Shown: piece after piece, positions 9,283 through 17,716 of the stretch
Numbering within the stretch: position 1 is the stretch's first letter
How the letters are laid out: each line of letters opens with the position of its first letter
Origin: Phycisphaerales bacterium
GTDB taxonomy: Bacteria > Planctomycetota > Phycisphaerae > Phycisphaerales > SM1A02
Reading direction: 5' to 3'
Assembly: GCA_029245245.1 (NCBI GenBank)
Contig: JAQWPT010000007.1
Span: 1-64,000, forward strand
DNA length: 64,000 bases
The notes under the pieces: model-generated
The model's database searches: none
The model's input: only the letters and a program-made list of their open reading frames with translations
Told to the model about the DNA's origin: nothing
Made by a program: the position numbers and the translations under genes

Positions 9283-10782
9283 TCAGCAGAGCTGGTACTC
9301 GGGTGCTGCGGTGATCAGGGCGAGCAGGTTCAGCAGCGTCGGTTCATCGAGCCGTCCACCTCGTTCATTGACGTAGGCCACCCATTGCTGGACCCGGTCC
9401 TCGTCGGGAGGGACCGAGTGGGCGAAGCGAAGCAGGTACACGACGCCATCACGGACGGTGTCGCGACCACTGATTCCATCAAGGTGTTCCACGAGGTGCC
9501 GGGCCGAGAAGTCGGCCTTGGCAACGTCCCAGGGGCGTGCCTGCTCGTCGCGGCCCGTCAGCAGGTACAGCGCGGTGTTCTGGCGGATGAAGAGGGTGGA
9601 CGTGTTGATCCACTTGCGGCCGCCTTCCCATCCCTTGACGGAGGGGGGATTGAAGAGGCTCTGGCCCATGAATCCACAGGCCTCGTTGAGCTTGCGGAGG
9701 TTTCTCGCCGGGGTGTGGAGGGATCGGATGCACTGGACAACCAGTTGCGTCGGGCTCTTGATGCACGCTCCATGGTTCTCCTCGTCGTAGAAATGCTCGG
9801 AGAGGAACAACTGGCGGAGCACGGGCTTGAGTTCCCACTTGCTCTGGACAAGTGTTTTCGACATCTTTCGAAGCACGCTCTCCTGAGCCTTGGTGAACCC
9901 GCCGGGAGCATCGTTGACGAAGTAGCGGTAGAGCTTTTCACAGATGAACCGCGAGGCCGATGGACGGGAGAAGATCAGTTCGACGAAGTCATCGCCGTTC
10001 CAGTTGCCGCCGCGGCCGAAGATCCTCTTGCTGTTCTCATCGTGGTTCCGGGCGTTGAACTGGAACTCGTCGTCGCGGAACGTGTATCCGGTGAGAGTGC
10101 GTGCCCCCTCCTTGATGTCGTCCTCGGTATAGCCCTGGCCCTCGCCGAGCGTGAAGAGTTCCATCAGTTCCCGGGCAAGGTTCTCGTTCGGGCTGTCGCG
10201 GTTGTTCTGGTTGTTGTTGAGGTACTTGATCATCGCCGGGTTTCGAATGATGCCCTGCACGAGGTCGTCCTTGAAGTTGCCGGCCCCGTGTTCCCGGAAG
10301 AACTGGTTCTGGAGGAACATGTGGTAACTGTCTTCGACCGGTCGATAGCCGGTGGCGAAGTGTCCGTGCCAGAACAGCGTCAGTTTTTCCTGCAGTGGTC
10401 GCGGGGTCTCGATCATCCGCTCCAGCCACCAGTCCTGGATCGTCGCCATCTGGCGCCGGTCGGCGCGCTGGCGATCCTGTCGCATGGTGCGGTACCGTTC
10501 CAGGGCGGCCTCGTTGCCCGACTGGCGTGCCTGGCGGAACGAGCGTCGATCCGCTTCGCTGCGGGGCTGCATGATGGAGGAGTCGAACTGGTCGGCGCGA
10601 ACCGGCTCCTCCTTGACCTTCTTGAAATCAAGCAGGTAGTCGACAGCATCCTCGGACCCGCGGTTCCGCAGGGCGAGGACCTGGGCCGGCTTGCCTCCGA
10701 ATCCTGCCCGGTTCAGCAGATGCTGCGCCTTCCAGTAATCGAAGGTACGAGGATTGATCTTCTTCAGAGAGGTCGTGGACAT
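9283..10782 (-). CDS. DUF1800 family protein
   Basis: A 499-aa DUF1800 protein. ATG 10782 is preceded by GGAGCAGG; a TTG seven codons upstream is less likely. Family signatures are 'HLLNRAGFGG' at the N terminus, 'EKLTLFWHGHFATG', 'NENLARELMELFTLG' and 'VKGWEGGRKWINTSTL'. No signal peptide is evident, unlike its partner DUF1501, which has a Tat signal. Known only as a conserved uncharacterised family co-occurring with DUF1501; a joint role in envelope or extracellular material handling is speculation. Confidence 0.95.
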   Translation of the reverse strand: MSTTSLKKINPRTFDYWKAQHLLNRAGFGGKPAQVLALRNRGSEDAVDYLLDFKKVKEEPVRADQFDSSIMQPRSEADRRSFRQARQSGNEAALERYRTMRQDRQRADRRQMATIQDWWLERMIETPRPLQEKLTLFWHGHFATGYRPVEDSYHMFLQNQFFREHGAGNFKDDLVQGIIRNPAMIKYLNNNQNNRDSPNENLARELMELFTLGEGQGYTEDDIKEGARTLTGYTFRDDEFQFNARNHDENSKRIFGRGGNWNGDDFVELIFSRPSASRFICEKLYRYFVNDAPGGFTKAQESVLRKMSKTLVQSKWELKPVLRQLFLSEHFYDEENHGACIKSPTQLVVQCIRSLHTPARNLRKLNEACGFMGQSLFNPPSVKGWEGGRKWINTSTLFIRQNTALYLLTGRDEQARPWDVAKADFSARHLVEHLDGISGRDTVRDGVVYLLRFAHSVPPDEDRVQQWVAYVNERGGRLDEPTLLNLLALITAAPEYQLC

Positions 10783-10898
10783 GGGCCTGCTCCGTCGTGG
10801 CAATCCGTTCTACGCACGAATCGTTCACGTCATCCCCATTATGCGTTGATCGAGGCCCAAACGTGATCTTTCCTGTTGGAACAGACTGAACAGGCGCC

Positions 10899-13091
10899 TT
10901 ATTCGGCCGATTTCGAGGATTCCTTGCGTCGGACGAGCCAGCGGAGCCGCAGGGCGTTGCCGATGACGGTCACATCGCTGAGCCCCATGGCACCAGCGGC
11001 GATCAATGGCCCCCAGGTGCCCAGCAGTCCCAGGGCGGCCAGGGGGATCATCGCCGTGTTGTAGAAGAAGGCGAAGAAGAGATTCTGCTTGATCGTTCGC
11101 AGGGTCATCCTCGCCAGGCGGACCGAGGCCGGTACGGCCGTGACCTGGTTGCCGGGGATCACGATGGACGCCGTTTCGATCGCGATGTTCGTTCCCGAGC
11201 CCAGCGAGATGCCCACATCGGCCATGGCCAGGGCGGCGGCATCATTGATCCCGTCGCCGACCATGATCGATCGTCCCTCGATGGCGCCGAGGAAGGCTGA
11301 TTTCGACTCCGGCGTCTGCTCGGAATGGGTGAACTCAGGTGGTATTGCCAGTTCGGATGCAACGTGCTTGACCACGGTGTCCCGATCACCCGAGAGCATG
11401 TGGACGTCGATACCAAGCTTGTGCAGCGACTGTACGGCTTCTTTCGCCTCTTCACGAAGCGTGTCGGCGATCGTGATGCGACCACGAACGGTTCCATCGA
11501 CGCTGACCTGGCAGGTCGCCTGTGCATCGCGACCGATCTCGACGCGCCTGCCTTCCACGATGCCGGAGACGCCCTGTCCGGTGGTGGCCTTGAAGGAGTC
11601 CACCGAGGGGAGGTCCAGGCCGCGTTCGTTTGCCGCCTGCACGATCGCCTTCGCCAGTGGATGTTCACTGGGTGCTTCGACGGCGCCGGCAAGTCGCAGA
11701 AGCGTGTCGGCGTCCATGTCCGGGCCGCTTGGTTCGATGGAGGTGACCGACGGCTGGCCGACGGTCAGGGTGCCGGTCTTGTCGAAGACCACGGCCGAGG
11801 CCCTGCCGGCGATCTCCAGCGCGCCGGCGGACTTGATGAGGATTCCCATCCGGCTGCCCTCGGCGGCGCCCACCATGATCGCCATCGGGGTCGCCAGCCC
11901 CAGCGCGCACGGGCAGGAGATCACGAGCACGGTCACCATGGCGATGACGCCATCCTGGAACACGAGCCAGGTGCCCTGGACGCCGGCGGCGATCGACCAT
12001 CCAGCGAGGGTGCACAGTGCAATGCCCAGCACGATGGGAACGAAGATCGAACTGACGCGGTCGGCAAGACGCTGGATGTCCGTCTTGGACGCCATGGCGT
12101 TGGTGACCAGTTCCGCGATCCTGGACACGGTGGTGTTGCGCCCATCGACCTCGGCGCGGATCAGGAGGCGACCGGTGGTGTTCATGCTGCCGGCGATGAC
12201 GGGATCACCCGTCTTTCTGGAGACGGGGATCGATTCACCGGTCACGACGGATTCATCAAGATCCGATTGGCCTTCCTGCACGGTTCCGTCGATGGGAACC
12301 CGGGTGCCGGGACGAATGAGAATCAGGTCGCCGGGAGCGACGTCTGCGCTGGGGATCGTCTCGATGTGTCCGTCGGCATCCTGTCGCTCGGCGGTCTCCG
12401 GCTGCAGTTCAAGCAGATCACGAACCGCGGAACCGGCCTGTGCCGTGGAGCGTGCTTCCAGCCAGTGCCCGAGGCTGATGATCCCGAAGAGGGCGGCAGC
12501 CTCCGAGAAGTACATGGGTTGTTCGCTCTCGATGCCCGCCAGGGTGATGATGAAGAGCACCACGGAATAGACGTAGGCGGTGGTGGCTCCAATGGAGATC
12601 AGCGTGTCCATGTTCGTCGTTCTGCGCCGGGCGGCGGACCAGGCTGACACGTAGAAACCAGTGCCGACGGCGAACATCACCAGGGTGCCGAGCCCGAGTT
12701 GGATCCACCGCACGGATGGTGCATCGGTCGTCCACCCCAGCACCATCATGGGAACCCAGATGCTCAGGCCGATGAAGGCGCGTCGTCTCCACTGCCGTTC
12801 GTGCCTGCGTTGCCGTTGTTCGAGTTCACTGCGAAGTTCCGCGGGTGCCTGCTTGACCTTCAGCGCCTCGGCCTCGTAGCCGGAGTTGCGGATCACGGTG
12901 ATGAGTTCGTCCATCACCAGGTTGGAACCGGACACGGTGGCTCGCCCCTGCGTGAGGCTGACTGCCGCCGAGTCCACGCCGGACTGGGCTTCCAGCGCGG
13001 TCTGCACCGTGGCGGCGCAGGAGGCGCAGGACAGTCCACTGACCTTCAGCAGCAGGGGGGCATCGGCGGAGGTGTGATCATGGGGATTCAT
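10899..13091 (-). CDS. copA: Copper-translocating P1B-type ATPase
   Basis: A 730-aa heavy-metal ATPase that should export Cu(I) across the inner membrane using ATP. In order: one N-terminal HMA domain with GLSCASC (Cys22, Cys25), TM helices, TGES actuator loop, CPC in TM6 (393-395), phosphorylation motif DKTGTLT (Asp437), SEHPLA in the N-domain, GDGIND, and TM7 'FFYNTA' with the YN pair of Cu(I) pumps. In TM8 the usual M..SS copper site reads MGLSD (Met702, Ser705, Asp706), so the second Ser is Asp. It is the first gene of the minus-strand block; no metal-responsive regulator gene is adjacent. Confidence 0.93.
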   Translation of the reverse strand: MNPHDHTSADAPLLLKVSGLSCASCAATVQTALEAQSGVDSAAVSLTQGRATVSGSNLVMDELITVIRNSGYEAEALKVKQAPAELRSELEQRQRRHERQWRRRAFIGLSIWVPMMVLGWTTDAPSVRWIQLGLGTLVMFAVGTGFYVSAWSAARRRTTNMDTLISIGATTAYVYSVVLFIITLAGIESEQPMYFSEAAALFGIISLGHWLEARSTAQAGSAVRDLLELQPETAERQDADGHIETIPSADVAPGDLILIRPGTRVPIDGTVQEGQSDLDESVVTGESIPVSRKTGDPVIAGSMNTTGRLLIRAEVDGRNTTVSRIAELVTNAMASKTDIQRLADRVSSIFVPIVLGIALCTLAGWSIAAGVQGTWLVFQDGVIAMVTVLVISCPCALGLATPMAIMVGAAEGSRMGILIKSAGALEIAGRASAVVFDKTGTLTVGQPSVTSIEPSGPDMDADTLLRLAGAVEAPSEHPLAKAIVQAANERGLDLPSVDSFKATTGQGVSGIVEGRRVEIGRDAQATCQVSVDGTVRGRITIADTLREEAKEAVQSLHKLGIDVHMLSGDRDTVVKHVASELAIPPEFTHSEQTPESKSAFLGAIEGRSIMVGDGINDAAALAMADVGISLGSGTNIAIETASIVIPGNQVTAVPASVRLARMTLRTIKQNLFFAFFYNTAMIPLAALGLLGTWGPLIAAGAMGLSDVTVIGNALRLRWLVRRKESSKSAE

Positions 13092-13146
13092 GCCGTCGGC
13101 GTATCATACGTTTCGACTGCTTGAAGGGGATTTTTGATGTCATGCG

Positions 13147-13175
13147 GGGACATCGGGGGGGCCCTGCGATACACT
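13147..13175 (+). promoter_or_regulatory. Candidate sigma-70 promoter for the secA leader ORF
   Basis: GGGACA (13147-13152, 4/6 to TTGACA), a 17-bp spacer and TACACT (13170-13175, 4/6 to TATAAT). Transcription would start around 13181-13184, right at the ATG at 13185, so the mRNA would be leaderless or nearly so. The same -10 hexamer with a 17-bp spacer occurs before rpsB. Confidence 0.4.
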
Positions 13176-13184
13176 GTGATCTTG

Positions 13185-13511
13185 ATGACCGCGAGAACGA
13201 TCACATCCCGAAGCACGCCATTGGCTGGCGCACCGGCACTGCTGGCGGTGCTGGCGATCCTGGTGGCGGCTCCGGCGATGACCGGAGCCCCGGTACCTTC
13301 TCGCCAGGTCGGACTGTCCTTTGCCAGGGTGGTCTCAGTGACTGGAATCGGCCACCTGTTCGTCCAGACTGCGAGTCCGGACCGGTCCGTCGACCCCGGA
13401 GGCATGCTGCCGGAGGGGACCGGTGGGATCGATCGTGGGCTCCATGGGAATCCTGCGGTGCAGCGGCTTGGCCCGCTTCGCCTGGTGCTTCCTCCACCGC
13501 ACACCTGCTGA
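13185..13511 (+). CDS. Putative SecM-like secretion-monitor leader peptide upstream of secA
   Basis: A 108-aa frame directly upstream of secA on the same strand. The N terminus (MTARTITSRS, then the hydrophobic APALLAVLAILVAAPAM) is a classical Sec signal peptide. The protein then has little recognisable structure and ends LVLPPPHTC; three consecutive prolines near the C terminus are a known cause of ribosome pausing. The frame could extend 17 codons upstream to 13134, but without a signal peptide at the start. No Shine-Dalgarno precedes the ATG, consistent with a leaderless message. A stable hairpin follows 10 nt after the stop, and secA starts 71 nt after it. By position and architecture this resembles E. 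coli secM, although no sequence similarity to SecM is visible. Function is inference. Confidence 0.55.
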   Translation: MTARTITSRSTPLAGAPALLAVLAILVAAPAMTGAPVPSRQVGLSFARVVSVTGIGHLFVQTASPDRSVDPGGMLPEGTGGIDRGLHGNPAVQRLGPLRLVLPPPHTC

Positions 13512-13521
13512 GTTTGCAGTC

Positions 13522-13546
13522 GGCCCCACGCAGGAGCGTGGTGGCC
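13522..13546 (+). promoter_or_regulatory. Stem-loop between leader ORF and secA
   Basis: GGCCCCACGC pairs with GCGTGG-(T)-GGCC around an AGGA tetraloop: ten base pairs with one bulged T. The left arm starts 10 nt after the leader stop codon, within the footprint expected of a ribosome held at the end of the leader. The structure ends 36 nt before the secA ATG. No T-run follows, so it is not an intrinsic terminator. Confidence 0.6.
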
Positions 13547-13582
13547 TGTTGATTCTCCAGGCACTCGGTGTGAGACGGACCC

Positions 13583-16500
13583 ATGGCAATTCCAGTTGTA
13601 TCCAAAGTAGGCAAGAAGATCTTCGGCACCCGAAACGATCGGATGGTGAAGCGGTATCTCCAGATCGTCGACAAGGTGACCGCATTCGATGCGGACATGC
13701 GACAGTTGACCGATTCAGAACTCCTTGCCAAGACGAACGAGTTCAAGCAGCGGACCGAGGAAGGGGCGACGACGGAGCAGCTCATTCCCGAGGTCTTCGC
13801 GGTCGCTCGTGAGGCGATGGATCGGGGCGTCGGAATCCGGAACATCTTCAATCCCGCGCACGAGTTCGATCCGAACCGATTGCCGGCAGAGGCTCGGGCA
13901 CTCTACGACCAGGTCAAGGCCGAGATCGATGCATCCGAACCACGCCCACCGAGCGAGGAACTCCTGGGCAACCTCCAGCCGGTGGATCCCTGGGTGTGGG
14001 TGGAGATTCCACCTGCCCTGTACGAGGCGGTTCGCGTACTTGAACCGAACTCCCGCCCGCCGTTCCGTGCTCGACCCTTCGATGTCCAGATCATCGGGGC
14101 CATGGTGCTTTTCGAGGGCCGCATCGCCGAGATGAAGACCGGTGAAGGCAAGACGATCGTGGCCCCGCTGGCCTGCTACCTTGCGGCGATCTCGGGCGAA
14201 CAGGTGCACGTGGTGACCGTCAACGACTACCTCGTTCAACGTGACCGCGACTGGACCTTCCCGTTCTTCCGCCAGATCGGACTCCGTGTCGGTGCGATCC
14301 ACCCGCAGCACATGCAGCCGCTGCAGGTCAAGCAGATCATGTACCAGTGTGACGTCGTCTATGGCACCACATCCGAGTTCGGATTCGACTACCTGCGAGA
14401 CAACATGAAACTCTCCGCGCAGGAGCAGGTGCAGAAGCGTCGTGACCGGGCCATCGTCGACGAAGTCGACTCCACGCTGATCGACGAGGCCCGAACTCCG
14501 CTGATCATCTCGGGTCCCGCACACGAGCACACCCCACGCTACGAGATGGCGGACAAGCTCGGCATCCACCTGCTCAAGGAGCAGGAACCATGGACGGCTG
14601 CCGATCAGAAGGTGCAGTCCTGCCTTGTCGAGATCTCCGGCATCGAGGGCGACATCCGCAATGCCCGTGAGAAGGATTCCGTGGGCTCACTGAAGGATCG
14701 CCTGCAGGCCGCCAAGAGTCGTCTGCCCGAGTTGGAAGATTCCAGGGACCGGTACTCGCAGTACTTCGAGATCGAACTGGACAAGAAGCGAGCCACGCTG
14801 ACCCACGAGGGGATCTCCGAAGCCCAGCGTGTCGCAGGCGTGGGTTCCTTCTATGTCGGTGACAACATCGATCTTCCCCACCTGCTGGAGCAGTCGATCC
14901 GAGCCCAGACCGTCTACCAGCGTGATCGGGACTACATCGTCGCGCCCGACGACAAGGGCGAAATGAGCGTGATCATCGTCGACCAGAACACCGGCCGGAA
15001 GATGATCGGTCGCCAGTGGTCCGACGGCCTGCACCAGGCGATCGAGGCCAAGGAAAGCGTTCCCATCAAGCAGGAAACGCAGACGATGGCGACGATCACC
15101 ATCCAGAACTTCTTCAAGCTCTACGACAGCCTCTCGGGCATGACGGGTACGGCGGATACGGAGGCCACGGAGTTCTACGAGATCTACAGCCTCGACGTGG
15201 TGGTCATTCCCACCAACGTGCCGGTCATTCGTGGTGATCACGAGGACGTCGTCTACCTGAACGTCAAGGACAAGTCACAGGCGGTGCTCGAAGAGATCAA
15301 ATCCTTCCACGATGTCGGTCGCCCCATCCTGGTGGGTACCACGAGCGTGGAGAAGTCCAAGGAACTCTCTGATGGCCTGACGAAGGATTTCGGAATCAAG
15401 CACGAGGTGCTCAACGCGGAACAGCATGACCGGGAATCCGAGATCATCAAGTACGCCGGGAACCTCGGCGCGGTGATGATCGCCACCAACATGGCCGGCC
15501 GTGGCACCGACATCAAGCTCGGTCAGTTCCAGCCTGCCGACCTGATCGAGCACTGGAAGCAGCGGGGCATCTGTCCCCGCGACGTGACCGCAGAACTGGA
15601 CGAGGACGAGATCATCCGCCGGGTTTACCGGCACATGGCTCCCGGTGAGCTGGGACTGAAGAAGTCGGAGGTTGCCGAGATGTCCGACGACCAGCTGCGT
15701 CGTCGGCTGCTCGAACACTGGTACGTCTCGCATTGCTGGGGGAAGGAGTCCAAGGCGTCGTCGATGTCCGAGAAGGCCATCCTGGCCGCCCTCGACGAGT
15801 CCGATACGTGCATGTACCACGATCTGTGCCTCTACCGCAACGTGGAGGACCTCGGGGGACTGCACGTGATCGCCACCGAGCGACACGAGTCACGGCGGAT
15901 CGACAACCAGTTGCGTGGCCGTTCCGGACGGCAGGGCGACAAGGGGTCGACCCGGTTCTTCCTGTCCCTCGAGGACGACTTGATGAAGATGTTCGCAGGT
16001 CCGACCACGCTGAAGGTTCTCAGCAAGCTCGGCATGAAGGAAGGCGATGCGATCGAGCACCCGATGCTGAGTCGGGCCGTTGGCCGGGCCCAGCGGAAGG
16101 TGGAGGAGCGGAACTTCCTGATTCGCAAGAACATTCTCGAGTACGACGAGGTCATGGACCACCAGCGGCACTCCTTCTACGGGATGCGGCAGAACGTCCT
16201 GGAAGGCATCGGCATCAAGGATCTCATCTTCGAGCACCTCGACAACGCCATCGATGACGCGACCTGGCGATTTCTCGATGGCAGCTACGTCGGCAACTGC
16301 ATCGCGGAATGGACTCGCGAACACATGGGCGTGGGCATCAATCCGGATCGGACCAAGGGCAAGGATCGGGTCGATCTGCACGAGGCGATTCGCAATGATG
16401 CCAAGGGCGAGGCGACCAACATCATCGAGGTGACGCTTGGCGAGTTCCTGTCCGATGACATCGATCTCGGCAAGGGCAAGGTCGTCGAGCGGGATGCCCA

Positions 16501-17710
16501 CGGGGACGACTTCGACGGACTCTCCAACTGGGCGCGTTCGCACTTCGGTACGGATCTGAAGATCTCGGTGCTGCAGGACATGACCCGCGACCAGATCGTC
16601 GATGCGCTCAAGGAAGCGGCCGATGCCAAGATCGATTCAACCGATCTGGATGAGCTGGATCCGTTCCTGGTGGAGAATTACACGAAGCACGAACTGGCGA
16701 CATGGGTGTCCTCGAAGTTCGACATCGAGTGTACGGACGAGGAGTTCGCGGAACTGGGAACCCCCGAGATCGTCTCGGAGTACCTGCACGAGCGGGCGAG
16801 GGACCTCTATCGCCAACGCGAGTGCCGCTACCCGGTTGATTTCGTCCTTGACCTCACCACCAACGTCATGCAGCAGGACCCCCGCAAGGCTTTGACGCAG
16901 TTCACGAACTGGGCCAGGTACCGATACGAGCTGGACTGGGATCCCGAGAAACTTCCGTCGAGCAATCCAATGGTGCTTCGGGACATCCTCTATGCGGAGG
17001 CCGAGAAGTGGGACGAGACGAAGATTCGCGAGCGTGTGCAGCGAGTCATGGCGGCCACCACGGATCGTGAGTCGTTCGACGCGTGGTGCACCGAACATGT
17101 CGGAGTCTCCATGCCTGCGCACTTCGACGAGGGATACGAGACGGACCGGGAGGAGACGATCTTCGAGTTCCTCACCGAGGTTCTCAGGGTCGAGATGCTT
17201 CAGTTCGAGCGATGGATCCTGCTTCAGATCGTCGACGGCGCCTGGAAGGACCACCTGCATTCGATGGACCAGTTGCGTGAAGCGATCGGGTACCGGAGTT
17301 TCAGTCAGTTGGATCCCCGCATCGAGTACAAGCGGGAAGGTTCCAAGCTGTTCGAGGACATGCACGAGGAGATCCGTGACCGGGTGACGGACCTGATCTT
17401 CAAGGCACGGTTGCAGCCACAGGTCGCCCAACGACCGCAGGGGCAGGCCGCCACGCCCCAGCAGCCCAAACCCAGCGGTGCGCCGGCGCAGCCCGGCACG
17501 CCACCTGCCGCCGCCGCCGCCGCGGCCGCCGCTGCAGGCACCCCGGGTCAGCGACGGGATATCGAAACGGCTCAGCAGACCACGGGCGGTGGAACACCAC
17601 CGCCGGCACGCAAGCGGCAGCCTGCGTCCGGAACCGCCACGGTCGGACGCAATGAGCCCTGTCCGTGCGGCAGTGGCAAGAAGTACAAGAAGTGCTGCGC
17701 CACCAAGTAG
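13583..17710 (+). CDS. secA: Preprotein translocase ATPase SecA, oversized form
   Basis: A 1375-aa SecA motor (usual length 800-950). It drives preproteins through SecYEG using ATP. Walker A MKTGEGKT is at about 184-191, DEVDS near 293, and NBD2 motifs 'ATNMAGRGTDIKLG' and 'QLRGRSGRQGD' are intact. The C terminus carries an Ala/Pro-rich linker with a ten-Ala run, then the zinc-binding SEC-C motif NEPCPCGSGKKYKKCC. Extra length comes from a coiled-coil-like insert at about 336-406, a ~115-residue insert in NBD2 (about 643-756), and a ~300-residue acidic segment at about 900-1205 before 'DGAWKDHLHSMDQLREAIG'. The Shine-Dalgarno is weak (GACGGA), which fits control by the leader ORF. It converges on a minus-strand gene 7 nt away. 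Confidence 0.97.
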   Translation: MAIPVVSKVGKKIFGTRNDRMVKRYLQIVDKVTAFDADMRQLTDSELLAKTNEFKQRTEEGATTEQLIPEVFAVAREAMDRGVGIRNIFNPAHEFDPNRLPAEARALYDQVKAEIDASEPRPPSEELLGNLQPVDPWVWVEIPPALYEAVRVLEPNSRPPFRARPFDVQIIGAMVLFEGRIAEMKTGEGKTIVAPLACYLAAISGEQVHVVTVNDYLVQRDRDWTFPFFRQIGLRVGAIHPQHMQPLQVKQIMYQCDVVYGTTSEFGFDYLRDNMKLSAQEQVQKRRDRAIVDEVDSTLIDEARTPLIISGPAHEHTPRYEMADKLGIHLLKEQEPWTAADQKVQSCLVEISGIEGDIRNAREKDSVGSLKDRLQAAKSRLPELEDSRDRYSQYFEIELDKKRATLTHEGISEAQRVAGVGSFYVGDNIDLPHLLEQSIRAQTVYQRDRDYIVAPDDKGEMSVIIVDQNTGRKMIGRQWSDGLHQAIEAKESVPIKQETQTMATITIQNFFKLYDSLSGMTGTADTEATEFYEIYSLDVVVIPTNVPVIRGDHEDVVYLNVKDKSQAVLEEIKSFHDVGRPILVGTTSVEKSKELSDGLTKDFGIKHEVLNAEQHDRESEIIKYAGNLGAVMIATNMAGRGTDIKLGQFQPADLIEHWKQRGICPRDVTAELDEDEIIRRVYRHMAPGELGLKKSEVAEMSDDQLRRRLLEHWYVSHCWGKESKASSMSEKAILAALDESDTCMYHDLCLYRNVEDLGGLHVIATERHESRRIDNQLRGRSGRQGDKGSTRFFLSLEDDLMKMFAGPTTLKVLSKLGMKEGDAIEHPMLSRAVGRAQRKVEERNFLIRKNILEYDEVMDHQRHSFYGMRQNVLEGIGIKDLIFEHLDNAIDDATWRFLDGSYVGNCIAEWTREHMGVGINPDRTKGKDRVDLHEAIRNDAKGEATNIIEVTLGEFLSDDIDLGKGKVVERDAHGDDFDGLSNWARSHFGTDLKISVLQDMTRDQIVDALKEAADAKIDSTDLDELDPFLVENYTKHELATWVSSKFDIECTDEEFAELGTPEIVSEYLHERARDLYRQRECRYPVDFVLDLTTNVMQQDPRKALTQFTNWARYRYELDWDPEKLPSSNPMVLRDILYAEAEKWDETKIRERVQRVMAATTDRESFDAWCTEHVGVSMPAHFDEGYETDREETIFEFLTEVLRVEMLQFERWILLQIVDGAWKDHLHSMDQLREAIGYRSFSQLDPRIEYKREGSKLFEDMHEEIRDRVTDLIFKARLQPQVAQRPQGQAATPQQPKPSGAPAQPGTPPAAAAAAAAAAGTPGQRRDIETAQQTTGGGTPPPARKRQPASGTATVGRNEPCPCGSGKKYKKCCATK

Positions 17711-17716
17711 GGGTGC

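Noticed and set aside
17494-17550. Run of GCC/GCG codons near the end of secA looked like a repeat element.
   Set aside because: It is an in-frame poly-Ala linker with mixed codons, not a mobile repeat.
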